Source of the DNA: an uncultured Clostridia bacterium
GTDB taxonomy: Bacteria; Bacillota; Clostridia; Oscillospirales; Acutalibacteraceae
Assembly: GCA_947623505.1 (NCBI GenBank)
Contig: CANQGT010000017.1
Span: forward strand, 1-34,978
Reading direction: 5' to 3'
DNA: 34,978 nucleotides
Within the stretch, counting starts at the first letter, position 1. Every line of letters begins with the position of its first letter. Positions 13,894-22,103 of the stretch are shown piece by piece. The notes under the pieces were generated by a model. That model was not told the origin of the DNA. It saw only the letters and a list, made by a program, of their open reading frames with translations, and did no database searches. A program made the translations under genes and the position numbers.

Positions 13894-16800
13894 TGCCTCT
13901 TAACAAAGATATTAAAAAGGTGCTCGTTATAGGTTCGGGCCCAATAGTTATAGGGCAGGCGGCCGAATTTGATTACGCGGGCGCTCAGGCGTGCCGTGTG
14001 CTGAAGGACGAGGGCATTGAGGTGGTTCTTGTAAATTCAAACCCCGCCACGATAATGACGGACAAGGCGCTTGCCGACCATATTTACCTTGAGCCCCTCA
14101 CCGTTGAAACGGTAAAGCGTATAATCGAAAAAGAAAAGCCGGACAGTATTTTGGGCGGTCTCGGCGGGCAGACCGGCCTCACAATATCCATGCAGCTTGC
14201 AAAGGACGGATACCTTGAAAAAGCGGGAGTCCGTCTGCTCGGCACGAACGCCGAGGCTATCGACAAGGCGGAGGACAGGCTCCTTTTCCGCGAAACGATG
14301 GTAAAGATAAATCAGCCCGTTGTGCCGAGCGACGTTGCAAACGACGTTGAGCACTCGCTTGAAATAGCGGGCGAAATAGGCTATCCCGTTATCGTGCGGC
14401 CTGCGTTTACCCTTGGCGGCGCGGGAGGCGGTATCGCCCGAAGCGAAAGCGAATTAAGGGAAATCGCAAAAAGAGGGCTTATGCTCTCCCCCATCACTCA
14501 GGTGCTTATAGAAAAATACATCGGCGGTTGGAAAGAAATCGAATTTGAGGTTATGAGAGACAGCGCCGGAAACGTTATATCGGTGTGCTCTATGGAAAAT
14601 TTTGATCCGGTGGGCATACATACGGGCGACAGCATCGTTATCGCCCCGACGGTAACTTTGGGCGACAAGGAATATCAAATGCTGCGCTCCGCCGCGCTTG
14701 ACATTATAACCGAGCTTGGTGTAGAGGGAGGGTGCAACTGCCAGTTCGCGCTTGATCCCGACAGCTTTGAATACAGCGTGATTGAAGTTAATCCGAGAGT
14801 CTCGCGCTCGTCGGCTCTCGCTTCAAAGGCAACGGGCTATCCCATTGCGAAAGTGACCACTAAAATAGCCCTCGGCTATACGCTTGACGAAATAAGAAAC
14901 GACGTTACCGGAAAAACCTGCGCGTGCTTTGAGCCGACGCTCGACTACGTTGTGGTAAAACTGCCGAAATGGCCGTTTGACAAATTCGTAAACGCCTCGC
15001 GCACACTTTCAACTCAAATGAAAGCGACCGGCGAGGTTATGAGCATAGCGCCTTCGTTTGAAATGGCGGTTATGAAAGCCGTGCGCGGCGCCGAAATAGG
15101 GCTTGATACGCTCAACGACAGCGCGCTTGACGGCAAGGATATTATGGAAACTCTGCACAATCAGGACGATCTGCGCCTTTTCAGCGTTTTCCGAGCCCTC
15201 AAAAACGGAGTTTCACCCGAGGAAATACACAAAATAACTATGATCGACAAGTGGTTTTTGTATAAGCTCAAAAATCTTGCCGATTACGAAAAAGCGATAG
15301 AAAACAAGCCCGTGAGCAGGGAGATGTATATAAAGGGCAAAAAGCTCGGTTATACGGACGCGGCCTTGCAGCGGATAAGCGGCGGTTCCGTTGCGTTTCA
15401 CAAGGACGCCGTATATAAAACGGTGGACACCTGCGGCGCGGAATTTGAGGCGGAGACTCCGTATTTTTATTCAACATACGACACGGCGTGCGAAAGCCGC
15501 TGCATCGACCGCTCCGGCAAAGAACGCGTTATCGTTCTCGGCTCCGGACCTATAAGGATCGGCCAGGGAATTGAATTTGACTATTCTTCCGTTCACTGCG
15601 TATGGACTCTTAAAGAACTCGGCTATGAGGTTATTCTTGTAAATAACAATCCCGAAACGGTATCAACGGACTTTGATACGGGAGACAGGCTTTATTTTGA
15701 GCCCCTCTGCCCCGAAGACGTTATGAACATAATCAAAGTTGAAAAGCCGATCGGCGTTGTAGTTGCTTTCGGCGGCCAGACCGCTATAAAGCTTACAAAA
15801 TTTCTCGACGAAAACGGCATAAAGATACTTGGCACCTCCGCGGAAAGCATAGACGTTGCCGAGGACAGAGAGCGATTTGACAGCCTTCTTGAGCAATTCG
15901 GCATATCAAGGCCGAAAGGAACGTCGGTAATGACTCTCGAAGAGGCGCTTGAGGCCGCGAAATCACTTGAGTACCCCGTTCTTCTGCGCCCAAGCTATGT
16001 TATAGGCGGGCAGAATATGACGATAGCCTACACCGACGACGACGTTGAGCAATATATGAACATCATTCTTTCGCAGGGTATAGAAAATCCTGTTCTTGTG
16101 GACAAGTATATGATGGGAACGGAGCTTGAAGTTGACTGCATATCAGACGGCAAAGACGTTTTGATACCGGGAATAATGGAACATATTGAGCGCGCGGGCG
16201 TTCACAGCGGGGATTCGATAGCCGTTTACCCGCCATACAACATACAGGACAAAATGCTGGCGAAGATATGCGACGTTTCGGAAAAGCTTGCTTTATCGCT
16301 CAAAACAAAGGGGCTTGTAAATATACAATACCTCATTTATCAAAACGAACTGTATGTTATAGAGGTAAACCCGAGAGCCTCGCGCACTATCCCCTACATC
16401 AGCAAGGTAACGGGAGTGCCGATGGTTGAGCTTGCCTCAAAAATAATGGTGGGCGCGTCGCTCAAAGAGCTTGGATTCGGCGCCGGTCTTTACAAAACTC
16501 CGCCGTACTGCGCCGTAAAAGTGCCCGTTTTCAGCTTTGAAAAGCTGAACGACGTAAACAGCCAGCTCGGCCCCGAAATGAAATCCACGGGAGAAGTGCT
16601 CGGTGTTGGCAAAAATCTTAAAGAAGCGCTTTACAAGGGACTCGTTTCCGCAGGATTTAAAATAGACAATCAAAAACGAAACAGGCACGGCGTGCTAATA
16701 ACAGTAACGAAGCAGGATCGGTTTGAAATCGTTTCCCTTGCCAAAAAACTTGACGATATGGGCGTAAGCATTTGGGCGACTCCGCAAACGGCAAAAGCCA

Positions 16801-17924
16801 TCGAAAGCCTTGGCATAGAGGTTGAAACGGTAAACAAGCTGAGCGTTGACAACTCAATTATGGAGCTTTTGGAAAGCGGAAAGCTGAGTTACGTTGTCTA
16901 CACGGGAAAAAGCGACAAGCGGAGCATAGCCGATTATATTCGTTTATTCAACAGGGCGAATCAGCTCGGTATCGCGACGATAACCTCGCTTGACACGGCA
17001 AACGCGCTGGCAGATATAATCGCAAGCAGATACAATCAAAACAACACGGAGCTTGTGGATATAAACAATATGCGCGAAAGCAAGGGCATTCTTAAATTCA
17101 GCAAAATGCACGGCACGGGCGACGATTACATTTTCTTCAATAATCAATGCGGAATAATCACCTGCCCCGAAAGCTTTGCGATAGAGTTTTCGGACAGGCA
17201 CAGAGGCATTGGAGGCGACGGCATAGTTCTGCTTGAAAATTCCGATAAGGCCGACGCTAAAATGAGGATATTCAACATAGACGGCTCCGAGGGAAAAATG
17301 GCGGGCAACTCCATACGTTGCCTTGGGAAATATCTTTACGACAACGGATTCGTTTCAAAGGAAAATATTACCATTGAAACGGCAAGCGGAATTAAAAAGC
17401 TTCAGCTCTTTACAAGAAACGGCAAGGTTTCCTCCGTAACCGTAGATATGGGAAAAGCGGAGCTTCTGCCCGAAAAGGTACCGGTGAATATTGACGGCGA
17501 CAGAATTATAAGCAGAAAGGCCGAAATAGCCGGAAGCGAATACGAGATAACCTGCCTTTCCATAGGAAATCCCCATTGCGTTGTATTTGTAAACAATGTT
17601 GATAAAACAAATCTTGAAATTATCGGGCCTAAATTCGAGACCTGCGAGCTGTTTCCCGAAAGAATAAACACGGAATTTGTAAGAGTGGTAAACAGCCGCA
17701 CGCTTAAAATGAGAGTTTGGGAACGCGGAAACGGAGAGACGCAGGCTTGCGGAACGGGAGCTTGCGCAGCGGTTGTAGCGGCGGTTGAAAACGGCTTTTG
17801 TTCAAAGGGCGAGGACATAACCGTAAAACTGCGCGGCGGCGATCTTATAGTGAACTACACCGACGAGCGGGTTACTCTTACGGGCGACTGCAACCTTGTT
17901 TTCACGGGGCAGATTGAATATTGA
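13893..17924 (+). CDS. carB-dapF: Fusion protein: carbamoyl-phosphate synthase large subunit (CarB) + diaminopimelate epimerase (DapF)
   Basis: One uninterrupted 1343-codon frame. Residues 1-1062 are a full CarB: first ATP-grasp half (VIGSGPIVIGQAAEFDYAG near 12), oligomerisation region (about 400-545), second half (VLGSGPIRIGQGIEFDY near 550) and the allosteric MGS-like domain (about 928-1060) ending in the usual ELVDINNM. Residues from about 1065 to 1343 are a full DapF: FSKMHGTGDDY, RHRGIGGDG, GNSIRC with Cys1143, GNPHCV and TQACGTGAC with Cys1286. The two catalytic cysteines are 143 apart, as in stand-alone DapF. No stop or good ribosome binding site lies at the junction (Met1060, codon 17070). 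Asp1077 replaces the usual substrate-binding Asn in HGxGND. The ribosome binding site GGGAGGTAATAAATA precedes the ATG. The enzyme would join arginine/pyrimidine and lysine/peptidoglycan synthesis. A sequencing deletion at the junction is possible but would have to preserve both domains exactly. Confidence 0.93.
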   Translation: MPLNKDIKKVLVIGSGPIVIGQAAEFDYAGAQACRVLKDEGIEVVLVNSNPATIMTDKALADHIYLEPLTVETVKRIIEKEKPDSILGGLGGQTGLTISMQLAKDGYLEKAGVRLLGTNAEAIDKAEDRLLFRETMVKINQPVVPSDVANDVEHSLEIAGEIGYPVIVRPAFTLGGAGGGIARSESELREIAKRGLMLSPITQVLIEKYIGGWKEIEFEVMRDSAGNVISVCSMENFDPVGIHTGDSIVIAPTVTLGDKEYQMLRSAALDIITELGVEGGCNCQFALDPDSFEYSVIEVNPRVSRSSALASKATGYPIAKVTTKIALGYTLDEIRNDVTGKTCACFEPTLDYVVVKLPKWPFDKFVNASRTLSTQMKATGEVMSIAPSFEMAVMKAVRGAEIGLDTLNDSALDGKDIMETLHNQDDLRLFSVFRALKNGVSPEEIHKITMIDKWFLYKLKNLADYEKAIENKPVSREMYIKGKKLGYTDAALQRISGGSVAFHKDAVYKTVDTCGAEFEAETPYFYSTYDTACESRCIDRSGKERVIVLGSGPIRIGQGIEFDYSSVHCVWTLKELGYEVILVNNNPETVSTDFDTGDRLYFEPLCPEDVMNIIKVEKPIGVVVAFGGQTAIKLTKFLDENGIKILGTSAESIDVAEDRERFDSLLEQFGISRPKGTSVMTLEEALEAAKSLEYPVLLRPSYVIGGQNMTIAYTDDDVEQYMNIILSQGIENPVLVDKYMMGTELEVDCISDGKDVLIPGIMEHIERAGVHSGDSIAVYPPYNIQDKMLAKICDVSEKLALSLKTKGLVNIQYLIYQNELYVIEVNPRASRTIPYISKVTGVPMVELASKIMVGASLKELGFGAGLYKTPPYCAVKVPVFSFEKLNDVNSQLGPEMKSTGEVLGVGKNLKEALYKGLVSAGFKIDNQKRNRHGVLITVTKQDRFEIVSLAKKLDDMGVSIWATPQTAKAIESLGIEVETVNKLSVDNSIMELLESGKLSYVVYTGKSDKRSIADYIRLFNRANQLGIATITSLDTANALADIIASRYNQNNTELVDINNMRESKGILKFSKMHGTGDDYIFFNNQCGIITCPESFAIEFSDRHRGIGGDGIVLLENSDKADAKMRIFNIDGSEGKMAGNSIRCLGKYLYDNGFVSKENITIETASGIKKLQLFTRNGKVSSVTVDMGKAELLPEKVPVNIDGDRIISRKAEIAGSEYEITCLSIGNPHCVVFVNNVDKTNLEIIGPKFETCELFPERINTEFVRVVNSRTLKMRVWERGNGETQACGTGACAAVVAAVENGFCSKGEDITVKLRGGDLIVNYTDERVTLTGDCNLVFTGQIEY

Positions 17925-17932
17925 GGATAAAA

Positions 17933-17955
17933 AAGCGTTCCTTTTCGGAACGCTT
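17933..17955 (+). terminator. Left copy of the carB-dapF terminator hairpin (separated from its T-run)
   Basis: Stem AAGCGTTCC/GGAACGCTT with loop TTTTC, preceded by an A-run, 8 bases after the fusion gene stop. It is followed by CAGCGTG rather than T, because an element intervenes. An identical copy lies at 18233-18255. Confidence 0.7.
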
Positions 17956-18232
17956 CAGCGTGTAGAAAAAGTCAAGAAAACAGATTTCTACACGCCGGCA
18001 GACTTCGAGAAACGGAACTGAATTTGCCTTTCGGCAATTCGTCGGCGTACATAGGTACGGTAGAGTTGCCGAAAGGCGAAAGCGCCGAAAGCCGCTTGAA
18101 TTCGATGTTCAAGCGGCTTTCTCATTGCAGTTGTTATTAAAAATTATACAGACCGAATTTTTGTAGGTGATACCGATTACGAAAACATATTTGTTTTCTC
18201 GGCGCGGTTCAGACCGCTTTATCGACAGTCTG
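17956..18232. mobile_element. MITE-like structured element with terminal inverted repeats, inserted in a terminator
   Basis: These 277 bases lie between two identical, same-orientation copies of a 23-base terminator hairpin. The ends are imperfect inverted repeats: CAGCGTGTAGAAAAAG at 17956-17971 and the complement of CAGACTGTCGATAAAG at 18217-18232, matching at 12 of 16 positions. Inside there is no ORF but a chain of stems: CGTGTAGAAA/TTTCTACACG (17958-17994), GCCTTTCGGCAA/TTGCCGAAAGGC (18027-18077) enclosing CGTAC/GTACG, a perfect 14-bp stem at 18087-18121, GAAAACA/TGTTTTC (18181-18198) and GCGGT/ACCGC (18204-18217). It is not recognised as a named family. It may be a non-autonomous element moved in trans, or a structured RNA cassette. 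Confidence 0.6.
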
Positions 18233-18262
18233 AAGCGTTCCTTTTCGGAACGCTTTTGCTTT
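18233..18262 (+). terminator. Right copy of the carB-dapF terminator hairpin, with T-run
   Basis: Stem AAGCGTTCC (18233-18241), loop TTTTC, GGAACGCTT (18247-18255), then TTGCTTTTAT. Joining the left flank of the first copy to the right flank of this one restores a perfect terminator, with A-run and T-run, directly after the fusion gene. Confidence 0.75.
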
Positions 18263-18285
18263 TATAAGAACAAAAAAACGGACGG

Positions 18286-18374
18286 GTTTTCAACATTGAT
18301 GTAAAGATACGACACTTTACGATAAAAAATTCGTTGAAATCTATATTGAAAACTATGTTGAAATTGTTGAAAAC
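18286..18374. repeat. Cluster of GTTGAAA-type repeats between convergent operons
   Basis: GTTTTCAACA (18286-18295) and its exact complement TGTTGAAAAC (18365-18374) flank three more GTTGAAA/ATTGAAA units near 18333, 18346 and 18357, spaced 9-13 bases apart, plus a GTAAAG/CTTTAC hairpin near 18301-18320. The rest of the gap up to 18462 is AT-rich with no ORF. Function unknown; protein-binding sites or a structured 3' region are possible. Confidence 0.45.
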
Positions 18375-18462
18375 TCAATCTTATACGGCAATTTTGTAAA
18401 GTAAAAATACTTGTAATGTTCAAAACCGTGTATTGTAAAACGGCTTAACAGATAATTTTCGC

Positions 18463-18494
18463 ACAAAAAAACAGACGGCAAAATCACCGTCTGT
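18463..18494 (-). terminator. Terminator of ftsZ / dcw cluster
   Basis: On the minus strand ACAGACGG and CCGTCTGT (18494-18487 and 18478-18471) form an 8-bp stem followed by TTTTTTTGTGC, 12 bases past the ftsZ stop. Confidence 0.88.
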
Positions 18495-18506
18495 TTTTGT
18501 TTAATA

Positions 18507-19601
18507 TTATTTTTTGAAAAAGCTTACAATATCGCTGAATGTATCGTCATCGTTCGCCGAGAAATTGCTGGGTGAAACTGCATCCATCGGGGGCGAAACC
18601 TCTCTGTTGGCGGTCGTGGATTTTATCGGAGCGCCGGGGCCCTTATCGCCGAAACGTGTGGCGATAACGGTAATAACCATTTCGTCCTCAAGATTTTCGT
18701 CGAAGTTCGCACCCCAAATGATTTCGCAATCGGGATGAACGGCTTTCATAACGATGGTGGAAGCGTTATCTATCTCGTCAAGACCTATATCAGTTGAAGC
18801 CGTAATATTGAGAAGTACTCCGCGGGCACCGTCAATAGACGTATTGAGCAGAGGACTGGAAATTGCCTGACGCGCGGCGTTTTCGGCCTTGTCCTTACCC
18901 TTTGCCCTGCCGACGCCCATATGAGCGTAGCCGGCGTCTTTCATTATCTCGGTAACGTCGGCAAAGTCGGAGTTGACGAGGCCGGTGGCGTTTACAAGAT
19001 CGGAAATTGACTGAACGCCCTGGCGAAGAACGTCGTTTGCAATCTCAAACGCGTTGAGAAGAGTTATCTTTTCATCGGTAATGAGCTTAAGGTTTTCATT
19101 CGGGATAACCATAAGAGAATCCACATATTGCGCAAGATCGCGGATACCCTCCTGAGCCTGATCCATACGGCGCTTTCCCTCAAAGGCAAACGGAGTTGTA
19201 ACAACGCCGACTGTAAGAATGCCCATATCCTTGGCAATTTTCGCCACTACCGGAGCCGCGCCGGTACCTGTGCCGCCGCCCATACCGGCGGTGATAAATA
19301 CCATTTCTGCGCCTGAGAGAATATCGCTTATGGCGTCACGGCTCTCCTCGGCGGCTTTTGTGCCTACCTCCGGCTTCGCGCCGGCTCCGCGACCCTTAGT
19401 TGATTTTTCACCTATAAGTATTTTATGAGTTGCGACTGATTTGCTGAGCGCCGGCTTATCGCTGTTTACCGCGATAAACTCAACGTCCTGAATATTGCAC
19501 TGAACCATACGGTTTACGGCATTTCCGCCGCCGCCGCCAACGCCGATTACTTTTATTGATACAACCTTTGTATCCTCAGTATCGATTTCATAACGTCCCA
19601 T
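18507..19601 (-). CDS. ftsZ: Cell division GTPase FtsZ
   Basis: FtsZ polymerises at midcell into the Z-ring that organises the divisome. It has 364 residues. The N-terminal GTPase domain starts at [20 protein letters not shown], with the tubulin signature GGGTGTG at residues 108-114 and the T7-loop region [15 protein letters not shown] near 212 supplying catalytic acidic residues to the next subunit. A variable linker (about 325-350) leads to a C-terminal peptide, [10 protein letters not shown], matching the usual ending that binds FtsA/ZipA-type partners. AAGGAGAATTAAAGTAA precedes the ATG. It is the last dcw gene and has a probable promoter of its own at 19672-19700. No ftsA precedes it. 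Confidence 0.98.
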   Translation of the reverse strand: MGRYEIDTEDTKVVSIKVIGVGGGGGNAVNRMVQCNIQDVEFIAVNSDKPALSKSVATHKILIGEKSTKGRGAGAKPEVGTKAAEESRDAISDILSGAEMVFITAGMGGGTGTGAAPVVAKIAKDMGILTVGVVTTPFAFEGKRRMDQAQEGIRDLAQYVDSLMVIPNENLKLITDEKITLLNAFEIANDVLRQGVQSISDLVNATGLVNSDFADVTEIMKDAGYAHMGVGRAKGKDKAENAARQAISSPLLNTSIDGARGVLLNITASTDIGLDEIDNASTIVMKAVHPDCEIIWGANFDENLEDEMVITVIATRFGDKGPGAPIKSTTANREVSPPMDAVSPSNFSANDDDTFSDIVSFFKK

Positions 19602-19671
19602 TTACTTTAATTCTCCTTATTTATGTAATGTAATAATGCCTTTGATCAGCCTAAACGGCGTCTATATTGTT

Positions 19672-19700
19672 ATTGTAACAATATTGTAATCTTTTTGCAA
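19672..19700 (-). promoter_or_regulatory. Probable sigma-A promoter of ftsZ
   Basis: On the minus strand TTGCAA (19700-19695), 17 bases, TACAAT (19677-19672), about 70 bases before the ftsZ start, in the 233-base gap after divIB. The gap is AT-rich with no other clear signal. It would allow ftsZ expression independent of the upstream cluster. Confidence 0.55.
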
Positions 19701-19834
19701 TATTTTTTTTTATTTTATTTAAAGATTATTTCCAAAGTTTTTTAAAGATTTGGCAGTTTTATTTGTGCATATTGCACAATTCGGTATTTTCCCTCAATTT
19801 CTTTTAGACTTTTGTAAAGATTTTTTCTTTACGT

Positions 19835-20746
19835 TTATTCTTCCGTAAAGTACGATTGCTTGTCAACGGTTAGATTGATTTTTCCTTTAATGCTGTTATT
19901 GTGGCTGTCAAGTTCTTCGCATATCGCGAGTCCCCTGTTTATCTTCTTTTCAAGACCGTCGCAGCTTCCGAGCTCAAATGTTATTCTTCCGTCATAAACG
20001 ATATAATTGCTGTTTTTGCTCTTGCAGCCTATTGCGGTGATCCCCGATATTTGCATCGTGTTTATTTCATCGGCAAGTTTTGCAACGCACTGAGAAACCG
20101 ATTTATCCTCAAATTCAAGCGTAAATCCCTCATTTGCCGTTTTCGGCTTCGCGTCTTTTATCAATATCGCGTCCTTAGGTTTTTTAGCCGCGCCTTTTTC
20201 AAGCACCTTCAGTTTATTGTCAAGCAATATATACTTCTTATCGGAATCTACGGCGGCAAAAAAGACCTTGGCATCTGTTACGGTTATCTCTAAGGTTGCA
20301 GGCAGTTTTCTTTTTATGCTTACGCTGTTAATATACGGATAAGAGCTCTCGATGCTTTCGGCGCATCTTTCCTTATCTATCATAAAAAGATTATCGCCCG
20401 TTTTGATTGTGCACGCCTTGGCGATTTCCTCAGGCTCATATATCCGGCTGCCGGAAATTTTTATTGTTGTTATATTAAAAAATATCGTAAGCGAAAACAC
20501 AACCGACAAAACTGCGACAAACGCGATTACTCCTAAAGTTATCAGCGTATTCCTCATTCCGTTTTTCATTCTGCGTTTTTTGTTTTGCTTTTCACGAATC
20601 TCTGTTCTTGTAATTCCGGCGTTTTCATTGAACTGCCCGGCAAAATAATCCGAATATCCGCCTCGATTTCCTAAATCAAAAGAAATATACTCGTCGTTTT
20701 TGCTATCGCTGTTCTTGACCGACGTCTTTATTCTCTTCCTTTTCAT
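19835..20746 (-). CDS. divIB: Cell division protein FtsQ/DivIB
   Basis: A 303-residue bitopic membrane protein that scaffolds septal peptidoglycan synthesis with FtsL and DivIC. A basic cytoplasmic N-terminus of about 68 residues is followed by one membrane segment (about 69-92, LITLGVIAFVAVLSVVFSLT) and then a POTRA domain (about 93-165, ITTIKISGSRIYEPEEI through LPATLEITVTDA) and the extracytoplasmic beta domain. The ATG at 20746 has GAGGGT upstream and lies 44 bases inside the murA 3' end. There is no other Met before the membrane segment, so this overlap seems real and implies coupling. Confidence 0.9.
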   Translation of the reverse strand: MKRKRIKTSVKNSDSKNDEYISFDLGNRGGYSDYFAGQFNENAGITRTEIREKQNKKRRMKNGMRNTLITLGVIAFVAVLSVVFSLTIFFNITTIKISGSRIYEPEEIAKACTIKTGDNLFMIDKERCAESIESSYPYINSVSIKRKLPATLEITVTDAKVFFAAVDSDKKYILLDNKLKVLEKGAAKKPKDAILIKDAKPKTANEGFTLEFEDKSVSQCVAKLADEINTMQISGITAIGCKSKNSNYIVYDGRITFELGSCDGLEKKINRGLAICEELDSHNNSIKGKINLTVDKQSYFTEE

Positions 20747-21998
20747 CGCTTACCCTCTTTACATCCGCGCCTATAAGCGCAAGGTTTTCCTCTATTTTTT
20801 CGTATCCTCTGTCTATATGATAAATATCCCTTATTGAAGATTTTCCCTCCGCCGCGAGGGCGGCAATCACCATAGCGGCTCCGCCTCTTAAATCGGTGCA
20901 GTAAACGTTTGCTCCGTAAAGCGATTTTACCCCGTTTATTATGGCGCTTCTGTCGTTTACGGCAATATCGGCGCCGAAGCGGTTCAGTTCGCTTATGTGC
21001 TTAAATCTTCCCTCAAATATGCTTTCGCTTATAACCGAAACCCCGTAAGATTTCAACAGCGCCGCCATAACTATCGCCTGGCAATCCGTGGGAAATCCCG
21101 GATAAGGCGCGGTTTTAATATGTTTCACTCTTTTCAGCCTTTTCGGAGAAGATATTTTAACGGAATCATCATCAAATCCGAGCTTGCAGCCCATCTCGGA
21201 AAAAACGGGAAGAACCGGATAAAGATGGCGTATCCTGACGTTTTTAACCGTCAATTCATTGGCATTGAGAGCCGCCGCGCACATATATGTTGCCGTTTCT
21301 ATTCTGTCGGGTATAACGGTGTGTTCACAGGGCGAAAGGCTTTCCACGCCCTCTATCTCAACAGTTCCCTCGCCCGCTCCGAATATTCTCGCTCCACAGG
21401 AATTGAGAAAGGCGGCGAGATCGGATATTTCCGGCTCACGGGCGGCGTTTATAATGGTGGTTCTTCCCTTTGCCAAAACGGAGGCTATGATTATATTTTC
21501 TGTTGCCCCGACACTCGGGAAAGTAAGTATTATTTTAGCGCCGTGAAAAGACTGCGCTTTGCAGTGCAGGCAGCTGCCGTTTTCCGTTATAACCGCGCCG
21601 AGTTTTTTCAGCGCGCTCAAATGCAAATCTATGGGTCTTACACCTATATCGCACCCGCCGGGATAGCAGATGACCGCTTCTTTCGTGCGAGACAGCAGGG
21701 AACCGAGAAAAATTATCGATGAGCGCATTTCTCTCATCATATCCTCCGGCACGGAATTTTTGGTTATTTCCCGCGCGTCAACTGTCAGTGTGTCCGCCTC
21801 GCGCTTTACCTTTGCGCCGAGGTATTCAAGTATTCTCACCGAAGCGTCAACATCGGTGAGCGAAGGCACGTTTTTTATAACGCTTTCGCCCTTAATAAGC
21901 AAAGTAGAGGCAAGTATCGGCAACACGGAATTTTTCGCGCCGTGCACGGAAATTTCCCCGCCGAGCTTTTTGCCGCCGTTTATAATCAATTTATCCAA
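20703..21998 (-). CDS. murA: UDP-N-acetylglucosamine 1-carboxyvinyltransferase
   Basis: MurA adds enolpyruvate from PEP to UDP-GlcNAc, the first committed peptidoglycan step, in the cytoplasm. The EPSP-synthase-type fold of about 431 residues shows GAKNSVLPI near 23, the fosfomycin-target cysteine in PGGCDIGVRPIDLHL (residue 116 from this start) and YPGFPTDCQAIVMAALL. The frame also allows a GTG start at 22007, but its ribosome binding site would touch the start. The TTG at 21998 has AGGTGG at 5-base spacing and gives the canonical MDKLIINGG beginning, so it is preferred. The intact cysteine predicts fosfomycin sensitivity at the target level. It overlaps divIB downstream by 44 bases. Confidence 0.93.
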   Translation of the reverse strand: MDKLIINGGKKLGGEISVHGAKNSVLPILASTLLIKGESVIKNVPSLTDVDASVRILEYLGAKVKREADTLTVDAREITKNSVPEDMMREMRSSIIFLGSLLSRTKEAVICYPGGCDIGVRPIDLHLSALKKLGAVITENGSCLHCKAQSFHGAKIILTFPSVGATENIIIASVLAKGRTTIINAAREPEISDLAAFLNSCGARIFGAGEGTVEIEGVESLSPCEHTVIPDRIETATYMCAAALNANELTVKNVRIRHLYPVLPVFSEMGCKLGFDDDSVKISSPKRLKRVKHIKTAPYPGFPTDCQAIVMAALLKSYGVSVISESIFEGRFKHISELNRFGADIAVNDRSAIINGVKSLYGANVYCTDLRGGAAMVIAALAAEGKSSIRDIYHIDRGYEKIEENLALIGADVKRVSDEKEENKDVGQEQR

Positions 21999-22103
21999 GA
22001 AAGCCACCTGCCATATGTAGACGGCGCCGAAAGCCGCGCAAAATACGGGCGCGCCGGTTATTTACATCTACATACTATGCTTTTTCGGCAGGATTGCTAA
22101 TCG

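Noticed and set aside
16990-17110. Frameshift or programmed readthrough explaining CarB and DapF as separate genes
   Set aside because: The frame is continuous with no stop, slippery site or strong internal ribosome binding site; the Met at 17070 has only a distant GGAG.
18286-18374. DnaA-box cluster or replication origin
   Set aside because: TTTTCAACA differs from the DnaA box TTATCCACA at more than one position, and no dnaA or dnaN is nearby.
20703-20746. Misassigned start producing the 44-base murA-divIB overlap
   Set aside because: divIB has a good ribosome binding site at 20746 and no other Met before its membrane segment, and the murA C-terminus is in frame to its stop, so the overlap appears genuine.
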